The notes beneath the pieces were generated by a model that saw nothing but the letters and a program-made list of their open reading frames with translations, searched no databases and was not told where the DNA came from. A stretch of DNA of 15,796 nt from CAZRZN01 sp964604565 (GTDB lineage Bacteria; Pseudomonadota; Alphaproteobacteria; Rhodobacterales; Rhodobacteraceae), in NCBI GenBank assembly GCA_964604565.1, contig CAZRZN010000080.1, positions 1 through 15,796 of the forward strand. The letters run 5' to 3'. Below, in pieces: positions 7,556 through 14,764 of the stretch (positions within the stretch are counted from its first letter, which is position 1; the number at the start of each line of letters is the position of its first letter). The position numbers and the translations under genes were made by a program.

Positions 7556-7698
7556 CAGGTGCCCCGGATAGCGGTCCCTTTCCGATCGCGCCGCAATGGA
7601 CGCCCCAAGGAGATCCCTGACACCGTGGGCGTATCCGCGCGACAGAGGCTTTTCCATCCCGCCGTCGATGCCTGCACCGCATCCTGACCCGTATCCCG

Positions 7699-7711
7699 TT
7701 CCCTTTGGGAA
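7699..7711. repeat. Hairpin TTCCC-TTT-GGGAA in the convergent gap
   Basis: A perfect 5-base stem with a 3-base loop, followed by a run of eight C (7718-7725). It lies between the convergent lipoprotein gene and gspM (gap 7556-7773). There is no U tract on either strand, so any terminator role is doubtful. Nothing else convincing is seen in this 218-base gap; in particular there is no gspN. Confidence 0.2.
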
Positions 7712-7773
7712 AGCTCTCCCCCCCCGAAACTGTCGCAGACATGCTCCGCAGCCGGTCCAACGCACAAAGGGAC

Positions 7774-8262
7774 CTACTGCGCCGGCAGGACATCGAACCG
7801 GGCACTGACAAGACCCGGCTCGGGACTTGCCTCGATGCGAAAAGCCGCAAAACGATAGCCCCAGACAGGTTCGACCTGCGTGACCCAGCCGATCAGACGG
7901 TCAAAGGCAACCTCTTCGAACCGCATCTCGATTCCGTTCCCCCGGCTGGCCGACAGCGTTGCAACCGCGTCGATCAAGCCGGCCTGTTCCAGACTGCGCT
8001 GAACCGCGGCAAGGCCGATGGGCGCGACCTGCCCCGGGCCCGCGGCGGCGCGCAACACGTCAGCCTCTGCCGCGCGGGCGGACACCCAGGCCTGCAAGGC
8101 GCGCGCCTCGACCAAGGCTGTCTCTGCCGCTGTCCGCCGCTCCGCCAGCGGCAGCAGGATTCCGGCCGCCAGACCGCCCAGCCCCACCAGCCCAAGCGCC
8201 AGCAGCAAGGCGCGCTCCCGCCCGGACAGGCGCAACAGGTGCTCTACCAGCCCACGGATCAT
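7774..8262 (-). CDS. gspM: Type II secretion system protein GspM
   Basis: A 162-residue bitopic inner-membrane protein. GspM pairs with GspL and with the platform to hold the assembly ATPase in place. Visible features are a short cytoplasmic start, one membrane segment (about 18-38, rich in Leu/Gly/Ala), a coiled segment (about 40-75) and a periplasmic ferredoxin-like domain (about 80-162) containing the GLAAVQRSLEQAG and FEEVAFDRLIGWV segments. Length matches the family, about 160 residues. Its ATG overlaps the gspL stop by four bases (ATGA), so translation is probably coupled. It is the last gene of the G-to-M operon; gspN, which follows gspM in some systems, is absent. Confidence 0.9.
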   Translation of the reverse strand: MIRGLVEHLLRLSGRERALLLALGLVGLGGLAAGILLPLAERRTAAETALVEARALQAWVSARAAEADVLRAAAGPGQVAPIGLAAVQRSLEQAGLIDAVATLSASRGNGIEMRFEEVAFDRLIGWVTQVEPVWGYRFAAFRIEASPEPGLVSARFDVLPAQ

Positions 8263-9452
8263 CCACCGTTCTCCGGCATCATCAGTTCAATATCCACCAT
8301 TACGCGGTCATTGTCTTCGGACAGACGGGCATCCTGCATCTCGACCCGTAGATCCAGTGCCGCAAGCGCATCGACCAAGGCATCCGCGGCGGCGAAATCA
8401 TCAAGGCGCAGCACAAGACGCAGCCCCCCGCCGGCCTCCCAGGCGACGGATTGCGGCGCCGCCTGCGCGCTCGAGATCACCGGCGCGGCGCGGGCGAACA
8501 GACTCAGGGGCGATACGTCGTTCGACTCCGCGCGCAATGCCTCGCGCGCATCGTTCAGAACGCGCGCAATCTGCACGCGAATGTCGAGGATCGGACCATT
8601 GGGCACAAAGGTCTGCCGCGTGGTTTGCAGGGTTTCGGCGGTCAGCGCCGCGATCTCCGCCTCGGTCGCGCGGATCACGGTGAGTTGCGCCGCAGCCCAC
8701 AATCCGGCCGCAAGCGCACCCGTCAGAACGGGCCAGCGCCACGCACGGATCTGGCGCACCATGCGCGTGCGGGCAGCCTGCGGATCGGCACGCAGGTCCA
8801 GCGCCAATTCGCCCAGCGCAAAAGTTCGCGGAGGCGGGGTGCCCGCCTCCTTCGGATCCGTGACGACGGTGATGCCGGCCTCGGCCATCTGCGCCTCGAA
8901 GGCGGGCAACGGAGGGCCGAACCGCAACACGCGGTCCGGCCGAACGCCCTCCGACAGGTAGCGCGCGGCTTGCAGGCACAGGACGGGTTCGGTCGTGGTC
9001 GTGCCATCCTCGGGACCGAAACGGGCGCGCACATGTCCCCCTTCGCCCGCAACGGTCCAAAGACCCTCCGCGATCGGCAAGGCAAGGTAATCCGGCAGCA
9101 GCGCGACACAATGACGGCCGGCCATCCCGCGCCAAGCCGCAAGCTGCGCCCGGTCCGCGACCAGCACGCGGCCCCAACCATCCCCGGCCCCGCCCAGCGT
9201 GAACGGCCGCATCTGAAGCATTTCCGCCTCGGGTCCCAACATGTCGATCAGTTGCCTTTGCGCAACGGCCTCCCGCGCGGCCCCGCGCAATTTCGCAGGC
9301 AGATCGAGCCTCATCAATGGCGCGGCCTCGCCCGGGACCAGCAGGACATGACGGGAACGCGCCACAGCGCCATCCGCGGCGTCAATCGGGACAGTGGGCA
9401 AGTCGGTCTGCGGGGGCGCGGTCGCCGCTATGGGGTCTGCTCGTTCAGCCAT
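8259..9452 (-). CDS. gspL: Type II secretion system protein GspL
   Basis: A 397-residue bitopic inner-membrane protein that recruits GspE to the membrane and pairs with GspM. It has a low-complexity N-terminal stretch (1-30), then a cytoplasmic actin-like domain (about 33-225) with VLLVPGEAAPL near the start and a VALLPDYLALP segment near 116-126. One membrane segment (about 240-259) is followed by a coiled region and a periplasmic ferredoxin-like domain (about 325-397). The start ATG at 9452 lies inside the end of gspK, an 8-base overlap (ATGGCTGA). A longer frame upstream runs through gspK and is rejected. GspL sequences are poorly conserved, so the call leans on its size, its topology and its place between gspK and gspM. 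Confidence 0.9.
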   Translation of the reverse strand: MAERADPIAATAPPQTDLPTVPIDAADGAVARSRHVLLVPGEAAPLMRLDLPAKLRGAAREAVAQRQLIDMLGPEAEMLQMRPFTLGGAGDGWGRVLVADRAQLAAWRGMAGRHCVALLPDYLALPIAEGLWTVAGEGGHVRARFGPEDGTTTTEPVLCLQAARYLSEGVRPDRVLRFGPPLPAFEAQMAEAGITVVTDPKEAGTPPPRTFALGELALDLRADPQAARTRMVRQIRAWRWPVLTGALAAGLWAAAQLTVIRATEAEIAALTAETLQTTRQTFVPNGPILDIRVQIARVLNDAREALRAESNDVSPLSLFARAAPVISSAQAAPQSVAWEAGGGLRLVLRLDDFAAADALVDALAALDLRVEMQDARLSEDNDRVMVDIELMMPENGG

Positions 9453-10341
9453 CGGGCAGACGATAGTCGACCGACACGCCAACGGGAAGCGGCTGACGCA
9501 CCAGCACCGTTTGCCGTGACATGCTGCGCCCGTCGAGCCGGGCGGTTGCCTGAACGACAAACCAGTCCGAAGAGGTCACAAGACGCGCTTCATCCAGCGC
9601 CGCCGCAACATCCGCCGGCAGGTCTAGCACGAAGTCCTCAACCGACGTATAGGGCTCACGCCTGCGCCGATCGACCAATTGCCGCGCCAGCGCGCCGTCA
9701 ACACCGGGCAGCCATGCGTCCAGAACCTCTGAGGGGGCGGTGTTCACATTCAGGCGGGTATCGCTGGGAAGGGCAGCAATCACGGGCGCGAGCCGTGCAA
9801 AAAGCTCTGGCGAGAGTTGCGGAATTGTAAGCAGTTGCCGCGCATTCCGGATCGGGCCGCCCCGGGGCAGCGTGGCGGGAGAGGCCCCGGCATAGGCAGC
9901 CAGGTTGGCCGGTTGGCCGGGGGTCAGAAAGGCCCGGATCGCCGCGCCGCTGGCCAACGGCAGGCCGCGCGCCACAAGGAGCCGGTCAAAGGCTTCCTGT
10001 GACGCCAGATCCTCGGGCACCGAGAGCCAATTGACGTTGAACCGTCCTTGCAGATCCTCAATCCGGCCCGTCACGTCCCCGCGGTCAAGTTCGACGGTTC
10101 GGATCGGCTCCGCCCAGACCTCCTGCATGTGATCCGCGCCACCCGGCGCGTCTGCCTCCAGCAAGGAGATGGCAAGCGTGTCGACGGCGTCCAGATAGGC
10201 CTCGATCTGTGCCGCGCTCTGCCAGACAGACTGACGCTGCACGCTCATTTCCGCCCGCACCAGAAGCACCATGGCTGCCGCAGCCAAGGCCCCGACCAGC
10301 ACCAATGCATTGACCAGGACAAATCCGCGCTGCGCCCTCAT
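9445..10341 (-). CDS. gspK: Type II secretion system minor pseudopilin GspK
   Basis: A 298-residue minor pseudopilin that caps the pseudopilus tip together with GspI and GspJ. It has a six-residue leader ending in Gly6, then a hydrophobic helix beginning FVLVN. Position +5 is Asn instead of the Glu found in the other pseudopilins; lack of Glu+5 is typical of GspK. The large size and the inserted alpha-helical domain (about 95-215) are also diagnostic. A LNVNTAPSEVLDAWL segment near 205-220 and a YTSVEDFV segment follow, as in GspK structures. The ATG at 10341 overlaps the gspJ stop by four bases. The frame extends upstream through gspJ, but that part has no pseudopilin features. Confidence 0.94.
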   Translation of the reverse strand: MRAQRGFVLVNALVLVGALAAAAMVLLVRAEMSVQRQSVWQSAAQIEAYLDAVDTLAISLLEADAPGGADHMQEVWAEPIRTVELDRGDVTGRIEDLQGRFNVNWLSVPEDLASQEAFDRLLVARGLPLASGAAIRAFLTPGQPANLAAYAGASPATLPRGGPIRNARQLLTIPQLSPELFARLAPVIAALPSDTRLNVNTAPSEVLDAWLPGVDGALARQLVDRRRREPYTSVEDFVLDLPADVAAALDEARLVTSSDWFVVQATARLDGRSMSRQTVLVRQPLPVGVSVDYRLPDG

Positions 10342-10991
10342 TGCAACGTCTCCAGCAGGCGGATCTCGCCCAAGGCGTCGAGGGTCAAGGTGATCTCGAC
10401 CGCCATGGGCAAGGTGTCGGAATAGGCGCTCTGAACGCGCGAAAACGCACGGTCCGAATCCGCGCCGCCGGGCGCGGGGTCGGTTCGCTGCGCGAGGTCG
10501 CCGCCAACCCCATCGACCCAGCCGGTGCCGGACCAGTAGCTGCGCAGCCGCATCGACCGGACGCCGGTGAAAAGGACCCGTTCGGGGCTGCGCTGGCCCG
10601 CCCGTGCAGGGGTGGTCACCGGCCAGACGCTGCGGGACAGACGACCCGCCGCCCGATCGAACCGCCACTCGGCCCTCTGAAACGGCGGGGATGCATCGGA
10701 CAGGGCAGGCGCGGAGATGGACAGGCCGATCACGCCTTCCGTTCCGACATGCAAAGCCGACTGTGGGCGGCTGTCCGGCGGGTAGAAGAGCAGCGGCGCC
10801 ACGCGATCCAGATCCATGCGCAACAGCGCAATCATCACGGAGAGGTCGTGATCCCGCGAATCCCGCGCGGTCAGCGCATCACGGGTGCGGATCGTGCCAT
10901 TCAGGGTCTGCAATCCCATGACCGCCACGAGGGCAAAGAGCGCCATGGCGATGACCAGTTCAAGCAGGGACAGACCGCGCGCGCCGATCAT
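10338..10991 (-). CDS. gspJ: Type II secretion system minor pseudopilin GspJ
   Basis: A 217-residue minor pseudopilin of the tip complex with GspI and GspK. The leader is MIGARG, with cleavage after Gly6, followed by LSLLE with the conserved Glu at +5 and a hydrophobic helix to about residue 28. The globular part contains the RMDLDRVAPLLF segment and the WRFDRAAGRLSRSVWP beta region typical of GspJ. Position +1 is Leu rather than Phe, as in GspI here. The ATG at 10991 overlaps the gspI stop by four bases, and the stop overlaps gspK by four. Confidence 0.93.
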   Translation of the reverse strand: MIGARGLSLLELVIAMALFALVAVMGLQTLNGTIRTRDALTARDSRDHDLSVMIALLRMDLDRVAPLLFYPPDSRPQSALHVGTEGVIGLSISAPALSDASPPFQRAEWRFDRAAGRLSRSVWPVTTPARAGQRSPERVLFTGVRSMRLRSYWSGTGWVDGVGGDLAQRTDPAPGGADSDRAFSRVQSAYSDTLPMAVEITLTLDALGEIRLLETLQ

Positions 10992-11344
10992 CGCAGGGGC
11001 TTGGGCGGGGGCACGACAACGACCAGAACCGCGCCGGGGCCGTCCTGCGATGTAACCGTGATGTCGGTGCGGGTCAGACCGGCGGCGGTGGCGCGGCGCC
11101 GGGTTTCGATGCGGAACGCATAGGGGCCAAGCATGACGTCGGCCGGCAATGACCCCGCGTTTGGCAATTGCAAGGCCTCTGCGCGGTTCTCCGCGGCGAG
11201 TTGCGCCAAAACGCGCGGCGCCGCCCCGCCAAGGGTTTCGCGCGCCTGCCCCGTCGCGTTCAGGGCCGCGAGCGTGCCGAGCGACAGGATGCCAATGGCA
11301 ATCACAAGTTCCAGCAGGGTCAGGCCTTTGGTCGGATGCGTCAT
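10988..11344 (-). CDS. gspI: Type II secretion system minor pseudopilin GspI
   Basis: A 118-residue minor pseudopilin, thought to nucleate the tip complex. The leader MTHPTKG is followed by LTLLELVIAIGILSLGTLA, giving cleavage after Gly7 with Glu at +5. The short C-terminal domain has ENRAEALQ near residues 55-62, the conserved GspI region. It ends in a hydrophobic VLVVVVPPP strand. The ATG at 11344 overlaps the gspH stop by four bases. An upstream in-frame ATG would lie inside gspH and would lengthen the leader without reason. Confidence 0.93.
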   Translation of the reverse strand: MTHPTKGLTLLELVIAIGILSLGTLAALNATGQARETLGGAAPRVLAQLAAENRAEALQLPNAGSLPADVMLGPYAFRIETRRRATAAGLTRTDITVTSQDGPGAVLVVVVPPPKPLR

Positions 11345-11814
11345 TGCGCGGCGCATGACAGTTCGCTCCACCCGTCGCTGGCGCAGCGCCAGACCGGCCC
11401 ACGCCCCCTGAAAACGATCGAAAACCCCGTGCCCCGCCCGTCGGCGCCGAAGACGATGTCCGGTGTGCCCGGCAACTGGATCGGTCCTGAGGGCGCAAAA
11501 GTCGCGCGGCCACCCCAGTCAAAAAGGGTCGCACCGGTTTGCCAGCCGTTTTCGGACAGTCGCGCCAGCGTCAGGCGTTCCGCTGTGACAAACAGGCCCC
11601 GCCTTTCGCGGCCCATGATGGCAAGCGACCAGTTCTGATCATGCGCACGCCGAAATCGGTCCGCATCACGCTCTGTCTGCGGGACGCCGCCTCCGGTGGC
11701 CAGCCCGGCGCCTACGGCCAGCACAGCCAGAACCGCGACGGAAATCATGACCTCAAGCAGGCTGAATCCGGCCTGACCCGTCGACACGGCGGGAACGCTC
11801 AGCCCTGCGTCCAC
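11341..11814 (-). CDS. gspH: Type II secretion system minor pseudopilin GspH
   Basis: A minor pseudopilin of about 157 residues that joins the tip complex to the GspG shaft. The prepilin motif is QAG followed by FSLLEVMISVAVLAVLAVGAG, with Glu at +5. The C-terminal part is beta-rich (segments around WSLAIMGRERRGLFV and GRGPVWRCASDGW). Two cysteines near the C-terminus could form a disulfide. The start is uncertain. I give the GTG at 11814, which overlaps gspG by 16 bases and has GGA about 9 bases upstream. A second in-frame GTG at 11787 would start 11 bases after the gspG stop and give a 7-residue leader like that of GspI. No ATG is available. Confidence 0.88.
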   Translation of the reverse strand: MDAGLSVPAVSTGQAGFSLLEVMISVAVLAVLAVGAGLATGGGVPQTERDADRFRRAHDQNWSLAIMGRERRGLFVTAERLTLARLSENGWQTGATLFDWGGRATFAPSGPIQLPGTPDIVFGADGRGTGFSIVFRGRGPVWRCASDGWSELSCAAQ

Positions 11815-12257
11815 GAGCCGATGTCCATGTCCGCGCCGGTGCCGCCCGGAGCGCCATCGGCACCATAGCTGAAAACGTCGAAATCGCCATGAACCCCCGG
11901 TTGCAGATACTGGTAGAGGCGTCCCCAAGGGTCCGTGGGCACGCGGTCCATGTAGCCGCCCGAGGCCCAGTTTTGCGGCACCGGTTCGGTGGTCGGCCGG
12001 GTCACCAGCGCCTCCAGTCCCTGTTCGGTCGTGGGATAGCGGAAATTATCCAGCCGATACAGGTTGACCGCCGCCGAAATCGCCGCGACGTCGGATTGCG
12101 CCCGCGCGGCCCGCGCCTGATCCGGCCGGTCGATGACGCGGGGCACGATGACCAGCGCGAGGATCGACAGGATCACCACCACCACCATGAGTTCCAGCAA
12201 GGAAAAGCCCGCATCCGCAGGGCGTTGCGACGGTCGGGCCGTTGGTGTCTGGATCAT
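11799..12257 (-). CDS. gspG: Type II secretion system major pseudopilin GspG
   Basis: A 152-residue major pseudopilin that builds the pseudopilus shaft. A 17-residue leader ends in DAG and is followed by FSLLELMVVVVILSILALV, with Glu at +5. Family hallmarks are all present: YPTTEQGLEALV (75-85), W97 with GYMDRVP, DPWGRLYQY (109-117), PGVHGDFDVFSYGADG, and GGTGADMDIGSW at the end. The aspartates in the last two segments correspond to the calcium-binding loop of GspG. Among the structural genes this is the clearest identification. It is the first gene of the G-to-M operon, with a candidate promoter at 12293-12321, and is divergent from gspO. Confidence 0.97.
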   Translation of the reverse strand: MIQTPTARPSQRPADAGFSLLELMVVVVILSILALVIVPRVIDRPDQARAARAQSDVAAISAAVNLYRLDNFRYPTTEQGLEALVTRPTTEPVPQNWASGGYMDRVPTDPWGRLYQYLQPGVHGDFDVFSYGADGAPGGTGADMDIGSWTQG

Positions 12258-12292
12258 TTGATTTCTGTCTGCCCTCTTGACGTGCCGCCGCA

Positions 12293-12321
12293 ACCTTATC
12301 CAAGAACGCTGTGTCAGACAA
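12293..12321 (-). promoter_or_regulatory. Candidate sigma-70 promoter for gspG-M
   Basis: On the minus strand a -35-like TTGTCT (12316-12321) is followed by a 17-base spacer and a -10-like TAAGGT (12293-12298). Transcription would start near 12286, about 30 bases before the gspG ATG. The match is partial (4/6 and 3/6), so this is a tentative call based on spacing and position. Confidence 0.3.
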
Positions 12322-12323
12322 TC

Positions 12324-12339
12324 GCCACGGGGGCGTGGC
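12324..12339. repeat. Perfect inverted repeat GCCACG-GGGG-CGTGGC between gspG and gspO
   Basis: Perfect 6-base arms surround four G. It lies just upstream of the candidate gspG promoter and 25-40 bases before the gspO ATG. It could be an operator shared by both divergent units or a hairpin in the gspO leader. No U tract follows, so it is not a terminator. Confidence 0.4.
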
Positions 12340-12363
12340 ACACGCCTGCGCGAAAGGGCCGGA

Positions 12364-13098
12364 ATGACCTTTTTTTCGATGCTCTTTCTCTTGCTGGTGG
12401 CCCCGGCGGCGGGATCCTTTCTCGGCGTTCTGGTGGACCGCCTGCCGCGCGGCGAGGACGTGCTGCGCGCGCCCTCCCGCTGTCGAACCTGCGGCGTGCG
12501 GCTTGGACCTCGGGAATTGGTGCCGCTGGTGTCCTTTGCGCTCCAACGCGGACAGTGCCTTCGGTGCCGGGCCACCCTGCCCGGCTGGCTGTTCCTGATG
12601 GAACTGGCCGCGCTTGGCTTGGCCGTGCTGGCCATCTTGCGTGGCGGCGATGGCTGGCAGATCTGGACTTCCGCCGGACTGCTGTGGCTGCTTCTTGCCC
12701 TTGGAGTCTGCGATCTGATCTGGTTCAGGTTGCCCGACGCGTTGACGGCCGCACTGGCCGCGCTGTGTCTTGGGGCGGCGCTGCCTGCCGGGCAGCTCAT
12801 GATGGCCCTTGCGGGCGGACTGCTGGGCGCCGGGAGCTTTCTGGCGTTGCGTGTGACCTACCATGCCCTGCGCGGGCGGGAGGGTCTGGGATTGGGCGAT
12901 GTCAAGCTGATGGCGGGCCTCGGCGCCTTGACCGGTCCGGCGCATTTGCCGCTGATGGTGCTGATCGCGGCGCTGGGGGCGCTTGGCCTGACCTTGGCGT
13001 TGCGGCGTGACATGCGCGCCGACCTTGCCTTGCCCTTTGGCACGGCGCTCGTGGCGGCTGCGGGCGTGATGTGGCTGATGGAAAAAACCCTGATCTGA
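12364..13098 (+). CDS. gspO: Prepilin peptidase GspO (leader peptidase / N-methyltransferase, family A24)
   Basis: A 244-residue polytopic inner-membrane aspartyl protease. It cleaves pseudopilin leaders after Gly(-1) and methylates the new N-terminus. The N-terminal domain has GSFLGVLVDRLPRGE (17-31) and PSRCRTCG. Cysteines 40/43 and 65/68 form the two CxxC pairs of the bifunctional enzyme's zinc-binding loop. Catalytic aspartates are D117 in VCDLIWFRLPD and D179 in GLGLGDVKLMAGLGA, the GxGD motif. The late LPFGTALVAAAG segment also fits the family. Length is at the short end. I chose the ATG at 12364; the frame continues to 12277, but those residues are Arg-rich and unlike the family, and the membrane segment starts directly after 12364. 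It is transcribed away from the gspG operon, whose products are its substrates. Confidence 0.95.
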   Translation: MTFFSMLFLLLVAPAAGSFLGVLVDRLPRGEDVLRAPSRCRTCGVRLGPRELVPLVSFALQRGQCLRCRATLPGWLFLMELAALGLAVLAILRGGDGWQIWTSAGLLWLLLALGVCDLIWFRLPDALTAALAALCLGAALPAGQLMMALAGGLLGAGSFLALRVTYHALRGREGLGLGDVKLMAGLGALTGPAHLPLMVLIAALGALGLTLALRRDMRADLALPFGTALVAAAGVMWLMEKTLI

Positions 13099-13172
13099 GG
13101 CCAGTTCCCCCTCGCGCATCGCATCAGGATCGTTAGACTCAGACCCGTTGTTGCCCGCGAACCGGATACGTC

Positions 13173-14762
13173 ATGACCTCACTGCCCCACGCCCTGACAT
13201 CATGGACCCTTGCCTGTGCGATGGCGCTTGCGCCCGCCCAGATTGTCAGGGCGCAAGACACACCCGAGGTGCCGACCGAAACAGCGCCGGCCCAAGCTGA
13301 CATGCCCGAGATCGAGCGCGCCTGGGCGCAGGGCGATTTCGTGACCGTCCGAAACGGTCTGCGTGCGCTGGCACAGAACAACGGCTCGGCATTGGCACAA
13401 TACCGCTACGGCCGCGTGCTGATCGAAGGACGCGGCGGGCCACAGGATGCAGAGGCTGCGGTCCTGTGGCTGGGAAAGGCGGTGGAGCAGAACCATGCCG
13501 CGGCGGCAACACTGCTGGCGCGCATCTACCTGAGCGATGTGCCCGGCGGTCCGGCGCGCGATCCCAAGGTTGCCGCGGACCTGCTGACCCGCGCGGCAAC
13601 GCGGGGCGAGGCCGAGGCACAGTATCTTCTGGGACTGCTTTACCGGAATGGCGAAGGGGTGTCGCAGGATTTCGAAGTGGCGTTCAACTGGCACCTCGCA
13701 GCCGCCGAACAACAGCACGCATTGGCCCAGTTCGCCCTGAGCGACCTTTATTTCAATGGTCCCGAGGCGCGGCGTGATCCGGAAAGCGGCCTGCGCTGGC
13801 TAAGGGCCGCGGCAGGCCAGGCCGTGCCCGACGCGCAGGTGCGACTGGCCAGCCTGCTCGACGACGAAGCCAGCGGCTTCACGAATCGCGCGGAGGCGCT
13901 GGATTGGTATCGCCGCGCAGCGGAGCTTGGCCATCCGGTCGCACAGCGCATTCTCGGCACGCGGTATTTGCAGGGCGACGCGGTTACCGCCGATGCACAG
14001 GAAGCCTTTCGCTGGCTGAGCCGCGCCGCCGAAGCCGGGGAACCGGGCGCCATGAGCAATCTGGGATATGCCTTCGCCTCGGGCACCGGAACGGACCAGA
14101 ACCTTCAGATGGCAGCGCGATGGTATGGGGCCGCTGCGGAACATGGCCTGGGCCGGGCCATGATCGCACTCGCGGGGCTGCTAGAGCAAGGCGCGGGCGT
14201 GCCCCAGGACCTTGACACCGCTCTGGGCTGGTATTTGCGGGCGCTGGAAACGACGGATGCGTCGCAGGCGCGCATTGAACTGGGGCGATTGGCGATCGAG
14301 GGAAAGCTGGAAGGCAAGCTGGCACCGCAAAGAGCCGTCCCCTGGGTGCTGGCCGCGGCAAGGACCGGCCGGGCGGACGCGCTTGAGTGGCTGCATACCC
14401 AAGCCGAGGCTGGCGAAACGAGAGCGCAATCCGCCCTGGGCCGTTATTTGCTGGAGACCGCACCCGACCGGCAGCCCGAGGCACTGGAATTTCTGAAGGC
14501 GGCCGCGAACGGCGGTGACGGTCCGGCACAATTCGCGTTGGCGGAAAACCTTGCGCGCGGGGTTGCCGGCGCGGCACCGGATTATGTGGAGGCGCATAAG
14601 TGGTTCAACATCGCGGCCACCTTCGGCCATCCCGACGCCCCGGAACGGCGCGAGGTTCTGGGCAATCTCATGACGCCCGAACAAACGGCAGAGGCGCAGG
14701 CCGCGGCGCGAGCCTGGTTCGAGGCCGATGCCCTAAGAACACCCCGGCCCGGGGAGAATTGA
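13173..14762 (+). CDS. Exported Sel1-like repeat protein
   Basis: The protein has 529 residues. A signal peptide covers about 1-27, with cleavage after VRA. A short linker and a leading helical unit come first. From about residue 70 nearly the whole protein is a solenoid of roughly eleven Sel1-like repeats of about 36 residues. The repeating pattern is G-x-x-x-A-x-x-x-L-G-x-x-Y-x-x-G-x-G-V-x-x-D-x-x-x-A-x-x-W-x-x-x-A-A-E. Clear units include AQYLLGLLYRNGEGVSQD and AMSNLGYAFASGTGTDQN. A final unit with AHKWFNIAATFGHPDAPERR closes the solenoid. Sel1 repeats are protein-protein interaction modules, and the signal peptide places this one in the periplasm. It starts 74 bases after gspO on the same strand and is followed two bases later by a second Sel1 gene. 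A role in secretion is suggested only by location; no catalytic motif is seen. Confidence 0.9.
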   Translation: MTSLPHALTSWTLACAMALAPAQIVRAQDTPEVPTETAPAQADMPEIERAWAQGDFVTVRNGLRALAQNNGSALAQYRYGRVLIEGRGGPQDAEAAVLWLGKAVEQNHAAAATLLARIYLSDVPGGPARDPKVAADLLTRAATRGEAEAQYLLGLLYRNGEGVSQDFEVAFNWHLAAAEQQHALAQFALSDLYFNGPEARRDPESGLRWLRAAAGQAVPDAQVRLASLLDDEASGFTNRAEALDWYRRAAELGHPVAQRILGTRYLQGDAVTADAQEAFRWLSRAAEAGEPGAMSNLGYAFASGTGTDQNLQMAARWYGAAAEHGLGRAMIALAGLLEQGAGVPQDLDTALGWYLRALETTDASQARIELGRLAIEGKLEGKLAPQRAVPWVLAAARTGRADALEWLHTQAEAGETRAQSALGRYLLETAPDRQPEALEFLKAAANGGDGPAQFALAENLARGVAGAAPDYVEAHKWFNIAATFGHPDAPERREVLGNLMTPEQTAEAQAAARAWFEADALRTPRPGEN

Positions 14763-14764
14763 CG

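Noticed and set aside
7699..7725. Terminator between the lipoprotein gene and gspM
   Set aside because: The stem is only five base pairs and is followed by C residues, not U, on the plus strand; there is no U tract on the minus strand either.
7536..7850. Possible gspN-like gene after gspM
   Set aside because: Short minus-strand frames in this gap have no GspN features, no membrane segment and no good start; they look non-coding.
8451..9830. Plus-strand frame of 459 codons opposite gspL and gspK
   Set aside because: It is an antisense shadow spanning two well-supported genes, with an Arg-rich composition typical of reverse frames.
12046..13119. Minus-strand frame of 357 codons across gspG and gspO
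   Set aside because: It overlaps gspO antisense and gspG out of frame. GspO has its catalytic aspartates and CxxC pairs, so the real gene is on the plus strand.
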